From assembly GCF_037975245.1 (NCBI RefSeq), contig NC_092569.1, positions 30,134,668 through 30,198,667 on the forward strand: 64,000 nt of DNA. The letters run 5' to 3'. The notes below the pieces were generated by a model, which did not search any database, was not told the origin of the DNA, and worked only from the letters and a program-made list of their open reading frames with translations. A program made the position numbers and the translations under genes. This document shows, piece after piece, positions 28,101 to 38,412 of the stretch (position 1 is the stretch's first letter; the number at the start of each line of letters is the position of its first letter). Source of the DNA: Apostichopus japonicus. Taxonomy: Eukaryota; Echinodermata; Holothuroidea; Aspidochirotida; Stichopodidae.

Positions 28101-31100
28101 GGCCAGTGAAAATGGTTGGATATGGGTGGATGTCGGTGACTACGCCCATCACATTTGTATTGAGCTTATGTATAAAAGCTTTAATTTCTTAACACGATAA
28201 ACTAGCCCGTTGTATTCCACAGTTTGAAGAATAATCATTGCTGATTGTCATTAAAATTTTGTTAAACTGGACTATGTAGAAAGTAGGTTGTTCTCGATCA
28301 AAATGAAATGAAATTTACTTGTCGGTGGAAATTTTCGATCTGCAATAATATTGTCATACTTTTTATTCTGCATTGTTGTTACTGTTACAGATTATATCCC
28401 AATTTGAATTTAAAAAAAGAGGAAATTATGTATTAATGAATTTACAGGTTTTCAATTTGTGTTGAACATTATAATTATTTAAGGACAAACAACCAGAATA
28501 TTTTTATATTTACACGTCGCTATGCAGCTATTTTATGTCCTTTTTTATGATTGGTGAAGATGTATATTTGCTTGTCAAACTATGTCCAGAATAGGGCTTG
28601 TATTTTAAACTACAACCCCCCCCCCCAAAAAAAAAAACAATTAACAAATTGAGGAAAACATACTTCTTCCGTGAAATTGACTTTTTTGACAAGACATTTA
28701 TATAGATTTTAAAACAATTTTCGTTGTATTACTTGTTGTTTGACTTAAATTTAACACGTACTAAGAAAATTGTCTGAGGAATTTTATAATGTGTCTAAAT
28801 TTATACAAATAACTTTTATCCGCTTTTATCCGCAATTAGCCTTCACATTGATCTGTTTTAAAGGTTGGTTTTGAAATTTAAACGGTTTAAACGAGTAATC
28901 CAACACTAGCTATAATCTAATCTGTTATAATTTTTTTATTTGAAGGATTGGAAGAAATAATTCAAATAGTACAAAAATGGCAACTTATAAAAGATCTTAT
29001 AAAAGAAACATAAGTTATAAAACAACTTATACGTATCAGTAACGTCTATGTCATTTGAAATCGACTTTCAATTTTTTTATCTTCCAGTTTATTTGATTGA
29101 ATATCATGTTCGTGTCACAGTATTTTTTTTTCAATGATGCTTTTACATTACTACTAGTTGTTATTATCATCGCCAAAATCGATTCTACTTACTAGACTAA
29201 CGTTTTAGAACATTTTATAATAGCGCGACACGTGAATAAGGGATAGATAGTTAAACATGTTGCACACATTTGACAAACAATACTATACAGGTATTTTATT
29301 TTAGCTCATAAAATTAAAACAGACATAACAATAGGACAATGATCATATGCGTCTTTTGAAGAAAGAAAATTCTTTGGTTAATATTTAAATTGATTTATTG
29401 AATGAATGCAATATGAGCACCTATTTTTTAAATATAAATCTTCGGTTTCGTAACGATGTATCATAAATTCAGATTTAAGTTTTCCGTTTTAAATTTATTT
29501 TCGTCCTTTCGATTCTCCCTTACATTGGTATTGTAATACGACATTAAATCTGAGTTGCTATCACGCAGTTACTTTTGGTTAATTCAAATTATTTCTCTTT
29601 ATGACTCAATTATTAAGGAAATACATATACTCTCTAGTTTAAAATCTCTCTAATTTAACTGTCATTTCAAAAAGCAGGCGATATAGATTTTTTTACACAC
29701 TTCATCATATCTTAAAGTTTTTCTACTCGTTTATCTAGTATCTTTGCGAATGTGCGGTTAAACTGTTTTATTAATCAAGATCAAATAGTATCTAAATTAT
29801 ATTTACTGGAAGTGACTAACAATAGAGACGAAAAAGAAAAACGGAATCAGGAAAACACCGTTGGCTAGACACTTAAATCGCCAGAGACATCTCTTATGAT
29901 CGCATACCATTCTTTCGTGAAAGCAATTTAAAGCCATATAGTAGTGTCTGAAAACAGACGTAGCACTCATAAAAAGCTAATTGTCAATGTTTGGGCTTTG
30001 TAGCAGTCTTGTTTTCTTTGCTAATTTTGTACTGAAATAAACTCGAGTAACCTAAGTTTATGATATTCAACATTAATCCCGTCCATATATTTATATTTAT
30101 ATCACATCGTTAAATTTCTTTCAATTGGTTTAAATCAGATTGACATAAAAACCAGTTAGTTTTAATGTTGATCAACCTTGTTTCCTTGAATATGTGTTTA
30201 AAAAGAATGATCATAGCATATTATTTTGATAACATATAAAAATGGCTCTATTGATTGTTGCAGACTGTTTGCTACACACTGCTACATGAATAATGATATC
30301 TAATGAATTGATATGTATAATCATGTGAAGGATGTAACCATTTCGGCAATCTTTATAAATTTTTGAGCTGCAAAATTTCGCCTTTGGATGATAGTTTGCT
30401 GCAGCAATATCACCAAACTTAAATTGAAAATTTCTTCAAATTTGATTACAAAGTATGGAACCTTCCACCTTTTTAAAGTTAAGATATCTTACAAAAAAAT
30501 GTACCATATCATTATAGTTGTGTTCCCAGTAGCTATCAAACTGTTTACTATTTGAAATATAACTTAATTATCTTTGTACTGGTATTTTGACATAGAAATG
30601 TTGTCTTTTGTTTTTAGATTAGCCAACGCCAATGTTGCTTTAAAATTTCCATACCGATAACTTGAAAAAGGACAATCAATAACAAAACTGTTCGGAAATC
30701 ATATCAAAATAACAGAGCCGACAAGGGAAGTTGCCTTTATACAGATTAGACTCAAGTTATATGTATGCATAAGTTCAGTTTGTAAAAATAGCAGGGCATT
30801 ATAAAACATCTGATCAATTTTGGACTATATAGGAGAACATTGTATACATTTACCCATACAAAGAGTATAGCTCTGTTTCGATAGGGGAATCGCATGATTG
30901 AATTTTAAACAAGAAGAAATATTTGAAATTATGAATCTTGAAATAACTGAATGTTACAGTTTAGCATTTAGTTATTATACTAAAAGAGAGAAATAGGCAT
31001 ATGGAGCATGAATTTGAACTAAAAAAAAAAGAAAAAAACATGTGATGTAAAGCTCAATAATGTATAACATGCAATGAAGGATTGTTGTAACGTGTTGGTA

Positions 31101-31694
31101 AGTATCGGTGAAACAGTGAGGTTGGATATTAAAGGGAAACATTGTGCGCTGACGATCTGTACATGATACTGGAAAGCTCTATACTCGAAATTTTCCTGGC
31201 CATATCACGAAACGCGATTGATTTAAAATTAGTGCGTAACAAAACAATAACTTTTGAGATGTATAATTGGCTTTTATTCTTAGTATTGTACATGGAAGCA
31301 AGTTTAAAAAAAGAACAAAGTATATAGGCATAAAGGATTCAATTAGAACGTTTTGTTCTAGGGTGAAACACATTGTCTTTTCGCGAAGTTGAAAATACTC
31401 AGTATTTAAAGTGAAGGCTTTCTTACTGAATGTCATCAATTATTTTAATCTTTGTTTACCTATTTCTTGTGAGATGCTAACACTCAGTTTGTCTTAACAT
31501 TTAACTTTAATAAGATTGGCGCAGCAGCACATTGATGCGACTTAGCATTTAAAACTTGAAACAGTCAGAAGATAATCAATAGAGTAATATATTTTTAAAA
31601 ACAAAATTAAAAAATTAGAATGACTTACCATTTCTGTTCCAAACGAGTTCCAAATCGTCAAAACAGTTAAACAAACTTTGACAAACCTCTCCAT
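15819..31694 (-). CDS. Gene 1 span: paralogous FBG(partial)-TIL-EGF-FBG gene, disrupted by a Penelope-like element
   Basis: Coding exons: 31629-31694, 24874-24904, 24044-24216, 23417-23681, 22347-22558, 21492-21791 (interrupted), 18074-18335 and 15819-16168. Lengths and phases match gene 2 exon for exon, except that the seven separate EGF exons are missing; only the EGF fused to the FBG start exists. All exons are open. Exon 6 loses its last 9 coding bases and its donor to a Penelope-like element, so the ancestral protein can no longer be spliced normally. Possible outcomes are a fusion with the reverse transcriptase, in-frame skipping of exon 6, or a dead gene. The exon-1 choice (31629 rather than 38077) is by intron length and is not proven. 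Confidence 0.75.
16169..18073 (-). other. Gene 1 intron 7
   Basis: 1.9 kb intron between the last two FBG exons. Colinear with 45870-47006 in gene 2 except for about 650 bp present only here (about 16580-17290), which includes a run of about 16 G at 16739-16754. Confidence 0.7.
18074..18335 (-). CDS. Gene 1 exon 7: central part of second FBG domain
   Basis: 262 nt, phase 0 to 1, acceptor TAAAG, donor GTGAGT. VFQRRSSAYVDFYLGWSDY, KDGFGDKNQDHWLGNKYIH, YQLRIDLRDSASSSYY, KFRLSVG. Intact and closely similar to gene 2 exon 14, which suggests it was under selection until recently or still is. Confidence 0.85.
18498..18846 (+). mobile_element. 3' fragment of a second Penelope-like element, opposite orientation
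   Basis: Plus-strand frame 18498-18596 reads KEIDWIFRIKSHITGLN then KDLGPLNNYQFYKHM and TAA, which resembles the C-terminal tail of Penelope-type proteins. It is followed by 3' sequence with a hammerhead-like core at 18737-18763. Heavily 5' truncated: only 32 codons remain. It meets the first element tail to tail around the TA microsatellite. Confidence 0.55.
18731..18775 (+). ncRNA. Degenerate hammerhead-like motif
   Basis: CTGACGA core, six-base stem GGTCCC/GGGACC with AGG loop, then GAAA. After GAAA the sequence is ATTGCAAT rather than the expected short stem III plus GTC, so the cleavage site appears lost. Confidence 0.45.
18983..19023 (-). ncRNA. Hammerhead ribozyme motif of the Penelope element
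   Basis: On the minus strand: CTGAAGA core, stem II GATCC/GGATC with a 5-nt loop, GAAAC, minimal stem III made by ACGT, cleavage triplet GTC, and a stem I of GCCT pairing with AGGC. Penelope-like elements are known to carry such hammerheads with very short stem III that work best as dimers. Seen by motif; activity untested. Confidence 0.7.
19335..21491 (-). CDS. Penelope-like reverse transcriptase with GIY-YIG endonuclease
   Basis: 718 residues of open frame, no internal stops. Residue numbers from the junction: KPADKGSAVVI near 109-119; LPKIHKP near 188; motif A FDVTSLYTNIP near 257; motif B GTAMGTRMAPSYA near 317; motif C YIDD near 354-357, the catalytic aspartates. A linker C-x6-C-x2-C segment with His (CDRTSRCIVC) follows, then the GIY-YIG nuclease near 621-650 (NVIYLISC, IQYVGET, LKKRFYGH). 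The C-terminus is RERLWMQRLRTIQPHGLN. This combination defines Penelope-like elements, which prime from nicked DNA. It has no start codon of its own near the junction; translation would have to start in the host exon or at an internal Met. Confidence 0.9.
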   Translation of the reverse strand, partial: LLSKGLNFCPTPPAFDQAELSQDLTHFFRRIRLREFFLDDPPTEREPFCKKSSWMPPKNRVPVLEAYTQVVSSETNQSNSPLRRTHDNLPRDERTALSSLMSRSDIIIKPADKGSAVVIQDRQDYIKEAMRHLSNSDIYTLLDSDPTDIFSQQIKQTITDMYQRNQISKKAVSFLSPTDCKAARFYLLPKIHKPGNPGRPIISGNGSPTEKISLFVDHFIKPLVPQINSYIHDTPDFLRKLEDIKNQIPSTAIIGTFDVTSLYTNIPHAEGIAATCAALSKKVHPCPPISDIKALMQQVLTKNNFTFMDKHYLQRHGTAMGTRMAPSYACLFMSSLEERMLSTAPCRPLIWWRYIDDIFFIWTSDEDSLLTFINHINSFHSTIKFTSDYSHQQVNFLDVTVRKEHGSLSTDLYTKPTDTHQYLHSSSCHPRHCKSGIAYSQALRLRRICSNNSSFIRHTDALEKHLIARGHSARRVREAIQRVRSLSRSSTLAVKDKKGRDCDNKLPLVVTFHPNLPPLQKITSNNHNILLTSDRLQRAIPEKPIIAYRRPRNLRDLLVRAAVPPLTSNPTPIQHGTFKCDRTSRCIVCSHHIVESNSITSHSMQLTHKTKGHITCTTTNVIYLISCRVCGIQYVGETKTTLKKRFYGHRSTVNTMKTETPVGEHFNLPNHTINDMSLQGIESLGSRPDLVRISRERLWMQRLRTIQPHGLNIQEGHD
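21492..21791 (-). CDS. Gene 1 exon 6: EGF + FBG start, cut by element insertion
   Basis: 300 nt remain of an expected 309. EGNYYISSRCTRNSTC, HATCDERNDVRKC, NNGYEGDGVTC, then KDCYELYVSGALSDG, VYTIYPDGWPSG, QVYCEMESNGG. Gene 2 continues with GWT and a GTGAGT donor. Here the sequence switches at 21491/21492 to Penelope coding sequence in the same frame. The open frame from this acceptor to the stop at 19335 is 2457 nt (819 codons including stop). Confidence 0.85.
21792..22346 (-). other. Gene 1 intron 5 with one EGF-unit intron segment
   Basis: Contains at 22020-22230 the same conserved intronic segment (phrases CTTACATTAGGC-like, GTAATAC...CTCGACTGACAGTTTTG, CTCGGTTATCTGTA) found once between every pair of EGF exons in gene 2. 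Only a single copy, matching the single EGF exon here. Confidence 0.6.
22347..22558 (-). CDS. Gene 1 exon 5: TIL domain
   Basis: 212 nt, phase 1 to 0. IEWCPANEIFSNATC, CDDHDTC, EQCVCVGDYLRQQEQC, PLNQCNCF. Acceptor TTCTAG, donor GTCAGT. Because it ends in phase 0 and exon 7 starts in phase 0, splicing directly to exon 7 would stay in frame. Confidence 0.8.
22559..23416 (-). other. Gene 1 intron 4
   Basis: 858 bp, colinear with 54044-54901 of gene 2. No exon or element recognised. Confidence 0.6.
23417..23681 (-). CDS. Gene 1 exon 4: central part of first FBG domain
   Basis: 265 nt, phase 0 to 1, donor GTAAGT. VLQRRRLDSVNFNRSLKDF, GSEFWIGNEKIAYLTNQKR, YQLRMDFENVAGETYY, GKYYISSLGTFVISD. The FBG C-terminal exon does not follow; the TIL exon does. 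Confidence 0.85.
24044..24216 (-). CDS. Gene 1 exon 3: start of first fibrinogen domain
   Basis: 173 nt, phase 1 to 0, donor GTATGG. PRDCKEVLNVC, GVYLIKPDGYPEPFEAYC, GGWT. All conserved cysteines present. Near-identical to gene 2 exon 3. Confidence 0.85.
24217..25131 (-). other. Gene 1 intron 2 and start of intron 1
   Basis: Colinear with 55712-56930 of gene 2 except for the SINE there. Apart from exon 2 no coding sequence seen. Confidence 0.6.
24874..24904 (-). CDS. Gene 1 exon 2: linker microexon
   Basis: 31 nt, acceptor TCGCAG, donor GTAGGT, phase 0 to 1. Encodes VIVSAEGRSS. Equivalent to 56577-56607 in gene 2. Confidence 0.75.
25132..26201. repeat. Tandem duplication in gene 1 intron 1, unit 1
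   Basis: About 1.07 kb starting ACATGCTATGTAAGCTAACG and ending at CTCTGATTTATGA, repeated immediately to the right with some percent of changes and small indels. Non-coding. Confidence 0.75.
26202..27240. repeat. Tandem duplication in gene 1 intron 1, unit 2
   Basis: Second copy of the preceding unit. Gene 2 carries one partial copy (about 56930-57265 and 59285-59740) split by an insertion. Confidence 0.75.
27240..30390 (-). repeat. Intron-1 block, copy 1 (gene 1)
   Basis: Non-coding sequence shared with 33640-36840 and 59740-62130, beginning near the phrase CAGTTCT-TGAT. AT-rich, many short runs, no convincing exons on either strand. Confidence 0.6.
31629..31694 (-). CDS. Gene 1 exon 1: signal peptide
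   Basis: 22 codons, MERFVKVCLTVLTIW...GTEM, followed by donor GTAAGT. The distance to exon 2 is 6.7 kb, as in gene 2. Differs from the other three copies mainly in residues 3-5. A TATA-like box lies about 270 bp upstream. Confidence 0.75.
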
Positions 31695-31960
31695 AATTTC
31701 AGCTTTGTAGAAATGTCACGCTGAAATATATTTGATGAAGGGCAAGATGACAAGTGACACAGAGTATCCAGTTAGGGGTTGACCAACACTTTATTGGAAT
31801 GACCGTAGTAGTATGGATGTCCATGAATGCCATCGTTTTATTTGAAACATGATTAGTTGATCAGCTTATACATAACGTACTGCGCATATAGAGTATTCGT
31901 AGGCTTGTATGTAAAGAAGACTATTCGACATGCGCAATCCAACTTAATATTATTTACAGC

Positions 31961-31968
31961 TATTTATA
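31961..31968 (-). promoter_or_regulatory. TATA box of gene 1 promoter
   Basis: TATAAATA on the minus strand, 267 bp upstream of the gene 1 start, at the same place in the conserved block as at 1493. Confidence 0.4.
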
Positions 31969-32439
31969 TCTTGAGATTTAGTCAATAGTACAGTAAGCTT
32001 CAGTTGCATCATGTTGAATTGTCCTTGCTCCAATAAAGTCAACATAAACACATATTGCATAGCTAATGAATATCGTGTCTCTAGTTCCAAGGACAGCAAT
32101 TGTATTGCAAATTCAATAACTGTCAATTTATTTAGTTCTTGAAACAAATATCAATTACAATGGTCGCTTTTCATTTATATTACATATAGCGTGGTATATG
32201 TTAAAGGGTTTTGTAGTGGTGTGCCAAACAACGTTCAGGCTACCTAGTCGATGAAAAGAGTCAGAATGCTGATTTTGCTGGTTGTGGTTAAGATGTCATT
32301 TTCGATAATCTTTAGAACCCTTAATGAGTAAATTAAGTTAGCTACGTTACAATGCTTTTGATTGGCAGGAAAAATTCAAGAAGTGTCGACTGGATGAAAG
32401 GAAGTGTTATTAAAGTACATGGTCTAGTCAGCACTTTAT

Positions 32440-33010
32440 AACATGCAAGAACTGGTACACTATATCGTGTAAACAGTGAAATGTAATGTATGAGTTATAC
32501 AACACTATCAATAATGCAAGGAATAATCTACAATTTACACACTGTTTGAAATAGTGTACACTTTACGCGCTGTATAATGTAGAATATCATTTAAACACTA
32601 CGTTAACTAGTCCACACTATACAATGTATGATCTAGTCTACAATAAGACACTGTAAGAACTAGTTTATACTATATGCAAGGTATGATTTGATTAATACCC
32701 GATGTGGACTACTGTTTACACTATACACACTGTATGAAATAGTCTTCACTTCATTCAAGGTATGATATAGTATAAACTATACACACTGCACGAACTATAC
32801 ACAACGTGCACTATAGTCTACACTTTACGCACTGCGTGAACTAGTCTAGAGTATACACATTGTATGAATTATGTCTACTCTATACACATCTTATGAGCAA
32901 GCATATACCATACACTAAGCATGCATTACGGTGTACAATATACACATTGTATGTACTATTCTACACCATCAATGGTATGAACTAAATTATAGTGCATCTA
33001 CCCATTATCA
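32440..33010. repeat. Degenerate satellite, second copy
   Basis: Same short-unit satellite as 1960-2600, upstream of the gene 1 promoter, with some units missing relative to the first copy. Confidence 0.6.
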
Positions 33011-33252
33011 CCAATAACACACTATAGGGTTTTCTTTTCCAATTTTTTTTTCCATCATGTTATTTAAATCTCTCAAAAATATATGGTACTAAAGATAGCC
33101 CTTATTGTGCACCAAACCCACCCACCTGCTCCCCATCTCCCTTCCTCGTTCCAAATTAAATTTTCGGAGGTACTTCCCATTATAGCAGAATATTTCTAAC
33201 AATGTGTTTGTGTGTGTGTGTATGTGTATATATATATATATATATGCACCCG

Positions 33253-33630
33253 ATACTCATAGCTAGCACAGTAACTACTGTTCATGTTCCACAACCGTGC
33301 ATCAGTAACTACTGCGCTGTGTTCGCAACACGGTAACATGTGTTACAGTTGGCACAGTAATTACTGCAAAGCTGTTACACGTTGAACTACGAGTCCGACA
33401 GGTGAAAATTTGTAGTAATTTAAAATAAAATAAACATTAAATTTAAATTGTTTTAAATTTTTAAAATTTTTAATTTTTTAAATTAAATTTTTAAATTTGC
33501 AGTAACAAAAAACTTGCAGTAATTACTGTGCCACCTGTAACACATGTTACCGTGTTATGAACACAGCGCAGTAGTTACTGATGCACGGTTGTGGAACATG
33601 AACAGTAGTTACTGTACTAGCTATGAGTAT
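33253..33630. mobile_element. Foldback (MITE-like) element with 116-bp inverted arms
   Basis: Left arm 33253-33368 and right arm 33515-33630 are inverted copies with about four mismatches, around an AT-rich centre with poly-A/T. Each arm contains CAGTAACTACTG-type repeats. No coding capacity, so non-autonomous. It lies next to a TA microsatellite exactly where the promoter block ends and the duplicated intron block begins. Confidence 0.7.
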
Positions 33631-33639
33631 TGGCTGGAA

Positions 33640-36600
33640 TAAACCAGAAAAAAACAAGCTTTAGATCAATCCTGAAATTTTATCAGTTCTCTGATGTTTT
33701 TCGTCTCCATCAAATTTGTGAAAATTCTTGAAAACAATGTTTGCATACGGGTCATCGTGTCAATAGTTTTAACACGTCGAACACGTCAAGAGTTACTTTT
33801 TGGCACGATTTAGTATCCTTCAAGAAGAATTTGGCCAAGGGTACAGCAAATGGTATCACATAAATCAAAAGTCATGAAAACTAAAATGTACATTTTAAAC
33901 TTTGCTGTTGCCAACAGAGTAAAGTACACAGTATAAAACTATTTCCACAAAGAGATTGAATCGGGCAAGGCCATTTCTTTGGGATATAGCCAATTTATTT
34001 TGTCGTCGATAATGTTACTAAGCAACGACTGTGAGCGACGTTGTATCTGTATACAGCATTCTGTTTATTGCCACTGTATGCTGATTACCACGTACCGTTT
34101 CTTTCCTTTGAATATAACGCTCGTTCGAACGATAGCCACTAAATATCATATGGCGGAATTTAATTACATATCTTTCAACATATCTGTAAAACGAAAGTTT
34201 TTTAAGCGAATTATTACCAAACAAGGAGTAGTCATAAGTGTTATGACAATACTTTCTAGTTTTTTTCTAGTGTTAGACATTTAAATACAGTGTAACATAT
34301 TTTATGTTGTTTTATCTGTAAAAAGTCTATCATCTGTGTTTTTAAGTATGGGAGTTTCCTTTCGTATACTGAGTTATTATACATGTTACTGTAAACGACA
34401 AACGAAACGTTAAGTTATTTACTACAACGACCAACCACATGGTATAATGAATGGCAGGTGTGAGTCGGGTAGGAGAGAGTGTTTGTGGGCAGCGAAGAGG
34501 TAGAGTATGGGTGGGCATCGGTGACTACTCCCATCGCATACATGTTAAAGATGAAATACATTTTCAGTGCTCCTATATAAGTAGTGTGGTCATTAAGTAT
34601 GAAAGATGACATACATGAATATTTTCGCTTTGGTTTTACATTTAATTCCTATGAAATGTTATAAGTAAGTTTGCATGATTGCCACGACTCTATGGAGCAT
34701 CTTGTATGAAAATCAAAGTAAACTACGGTATTTGTTATTAGAGTATTAACAGATAACTTAAAGGATCATGAATATCTGTACTTCTCGTAGCAGCCTATTT
34801 CCAGGTCATACGTTTACACCTTATAAATTATATCGCACAGTTGTAGTTAATATATTCATACAATGTGTAAGTTTTTTTCACCGTAAACTAGCCTTAAAAA
34901 TTCCAATAGTTGACAAAACATCTCTCTGGATTGTCATTAGAATGTTGGTGAATTGCGTTGTGTTAAAAGGAATTGTTTTCAATAAAACTGAAATGTAATT
35001 TAATTTTTGGTGCAAATTTTCTCGCTCCAAATATGTTGTATTACTTGTTCTCTACTTAGTGTTACTATTATAGATCATTCCTAAGTAACAAAAAAAAAGA
35101 AAAAAAAAAGAAGCTATATATTGAAATGTATAATTATTTAAAGACAAGCAACCGAATAAGAAACATGTTATTTTAAACTGTTAGAAATGTTTTCTGCATC
35201 TGCACTGAGTTATTCCCCTAGTAATATGGTCTTCAGATATTTTCATGATTGGCTGAGATTTTAGATCTATGTCCAGAATATGGCTACTATTTGAAGCTAT
35301 AATGTAACAAAACAGATTTAATAGAAGAAAAATAAAATTCTTCCGTGAAATTAATTTATTTAATAAGTCATTTTTACAGCTTTTAAACAGTTTTCTTTCT
35401 CTTGAGACTTCAAATTGCCCAGTTGAAAGTTTGGTTTTAAAACTTCAATGAGACAACCGAAACTAAGTACAAAACTAATGATCATTTTAAATTAATCAAA
35501 AATTGCAATATATAAGATCTTATTAAACAGCTTATAGGTATACGTAACGTCTATTCCATTGGAAATCGACTTTCAATCTGTTTAATCATCTAGTTCATAC
35601 AATTAAAGATCGTGCAATACCAGTACTATTTTTAAACAATTCACATTTTATTATCAAAGCGTGACACGTAAATCAGAAATACACAGTTAAACAAGTTGCA
35701 CACTTTCGACAAACATTTCTTTATAGTTGTTTCATTTTAACTCAGGAGAAACTAAACAGAAGCTAAGAAAAGCACGATGTTCATACAATTAGGTTAAAGA
35801 AAGTTTTTTTTTTATTGTATTCTGAACTTAATTTATTGAAGGCAATATGAACATATTTAGGGGTATGCACATTTTCTGTTACTTTTTGATTTAGGTAAGG
35901 ATATATCAAAATATCTCAATTAAGTTTCCCATTCACAATCGAAATCTTATTTTCTTTCTTTCAGTTTCCCCCGTTAAATTGGTATTGAAATACGACTGAA
36001 ATCTGAGTCTGTATCAATAGGTTACCTCTGGTCGAGTTATACTACTTCTCGTCATGACATAATCATTGCGAAAGTGACTGTGATCTCTTATTTTGAAATC
36101 CATCTTATTTAACTGTCATTTTAAAAGGCATGCCATAACATTTTATTTACAAACTTGATCATTTCAATTAAAGTAAACGAACATATGTTACATTTTCTGC
36201 TCTACTATCCATCATCTTTAAAATAGCGGAATATTGGGATTATGTTTCTGGGAATTTCTAACAATATATTTTAACTGAAGAAAAAAGGGAAACATCAAAA
36301 GAGAGCAAAATTGGAAGCTAGTCACTCAAATTGCTGTAGACATTACTAAAAATCGCGCTCAATACCATTCTTTCGTTAAAGCAATTCAAATATAAAACGC
36401 AGTGCCTGAAAACAGCCGTAGCACTCAGAAAAAAAATGATTTGTTACTTTTTGACATTGTAGAAGTCATGTTTTCTTCGTTCTGCAATAAATCCGTGTAA
36501 CTTAAGTTTACTATTTTCAACATTAATTTCGTATATGTCACTTTTTTCTAATTTCCATGAATTTTTAATTAGATTGACGTGTATACAAGTTGGATTTATG

Positions 36601-36840
36601 CTACTCAACCTTGTTTCTTTGAATATGTACATGTACAAGACTAGTGATCAAAATGTTTATATTTCCAAAATACATATCAAAATTACTTCATTTTTGTTGC
36701 AGGCTTTTTTCAAACATTACTACACAAAAAACGATATATGTTAAAGAGATCTCTATGAGCATGTGAAGGAAGTAAATATTTAGGTGCTCTTTAGAAATTC
36801 TGAGAATAACACGTTTGAATGATATTTTACAGCAATATAA
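33640..36840 (-). repeat. Intron-1 block, copy 2 (duplicated module)
   Basis: Paralogous to 59740-62130 and 27240-30390. Together with 36840-38960 it forms a 5.3 kb module of intron-1 sequence, exon 1 and promoter duplicated upstream of gene 1. No coding sequence recognised. Confidence 0.6.
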
Positions 36841-38076
36841 TCAAACTGTAAAGTGAGTATTGCTTCAAATTTGATTAAACCTGAAACCCCCTTTAAAGTT
36901 ATAAATATCTAATTAAAAGGATGTACGTTATCATTATAGTTTTGTTCACATTAGTTAACCAACTGTTGACTATTTGAAATGGAAGTTAATTAGGCATCTT
37001 TGTGATTGAATTATGGCATAGAAATGTTTAGTTTTTAGATTAGTCAGCGCAGATGATATATTCATAAGGATAACTTGAACAAAGACAATAAAGTGTCTGT
37101 TCGGTAATCATATCAAAATAAACAGAACTGAGGAAGTTGCCAAGTTTATACAGATGAGAACTAACTTATCGTATCCAATTTATGTTGAAAAATAAAATAA
37201 AAGCAAGGCATTATAAATAATGAAAGCACAAAAAAATTGAAAATGTTTAACCATACAAAGAATATCGAGAAACGCTCTGTCTTGATATGGTATCTCATGC
37301 TGGGATTTTGAACAAGAAGATACTTTGAAGCTAGAAAACATGAATTTTATAGTTTAGTTTTCATTTATCGCTGAAATAAATGATTTATTTTTAGTTTTCG
37401 TAAAATTATGGAGCATACATTTATAAACTAGAATGATCTACATGTAAATTTAAGCTCACTTATTTATAACATGTATTGACAGAGTGTTGTAACATGTGTT
37501 GGTTTGTATCTGTGAAAGGTGTGGTGACTGAGGAGGATAACTTTGTGAGCTGATCTACTGTAAAGGATATGTGGTGAGCGATATACTCAAAAGTTTGAAA
37601 AGATAACAAAAAATCATGGCCATATCACAAAACGTGATTGATTTTAAACATCGGCGTGTTAAGAAAACCGTTGAGATGTAGGAATTTGCTTTCCTTCTAA
37701 GTATTTTACATGTGAGCAAATTTTAGAGAATACTGTATTTAGGCATAGGAGAACCAAATAGAACTAATTTATTTATTTTTTCTTCAATTTTTGTGGTTAA
37801 AGACGTTTTATTTTATGTCCAAACACTGTTGTCCTATCGCGAAGTTACAAATTATGAGTATTTTAAATTTAAGGCCTTCTTACTGAATATCATCAGGTAT
37901 TTTTTTATCGAAATTTTCCTATTTCTTAGAAGATGCGTACACTTCAGTTTGTCACATCATTTAATATTAACAGAGTTAGCTCAACAACACACTAGCGCAA
38001 CTTATGTTACTTTAGAAACAGTCAGAAGATATTCAATGGGAAAATACAAAATATAGTAAATAATAGAAAGACTTAC

Positions 38077-38142
38077 CATTTCTGTTCCAAACGAGTTCCA
38101 AATCGTCAAAACAGTGAAACAAACTTTGAAAAACGCCTCCAT
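38077..38142 (-). CDS. Extra signal-peptide exon upstream of gene 1
   Basis: 22 codons, MEAFFKVCFTVLTIW...GTEM, donor GTAAGT. It sits in the duplicated module 33.64-38.96 kb and has no exon 2 of its own before gene 1. It could serve as an alternative first exon of gene 1 (intron of about 13.2 kb). Its upstream region lacks a stretch present in the other three copies, so it may be weak or silent. Confidence 0.5.
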
Positions 38143-38404
38143 GATTTCGAGTTTGTATAAATGACACTCGAAAATATATTCGATGAAATGCAAGATGACA
38201 AATGACACAGAGCACCAAGTTAGGGTTGACCAACGCCCTATGAAAATATCGTAGTAGTATGGATGTCCATTAGTGCCATCGTTTTATGTGAAATGTGATT
38301 TGGTGAACAGCTTATACAGATGTACTGCACATCTAAAGTATTATTAGCTTGTATGTAAAGAAGACTATTCGACATGCGCAATCCAACTTAATATTATTTA
38401 CAGC

Positions 38405-38412
38405 TGTTTATA
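38405..38412 (-). promoter_or_regulatory. TATA-like box of the extra exon 1
   Basis: TATAAACA, one change from its sisters. The distal conserved segment just upstream is deleted in this copy (junction near 38478). Confidence 0.3.

Larger units (their letters stand above)
30390..33245 (-). repeat. Promoter/exon-1 block, copy 2 (gene 1)
   Basis: Paralogous to 1-2830. Truncated at the TA microsatellite, beyond which the foldback element and another intron block follow. Confidence 0.7.
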
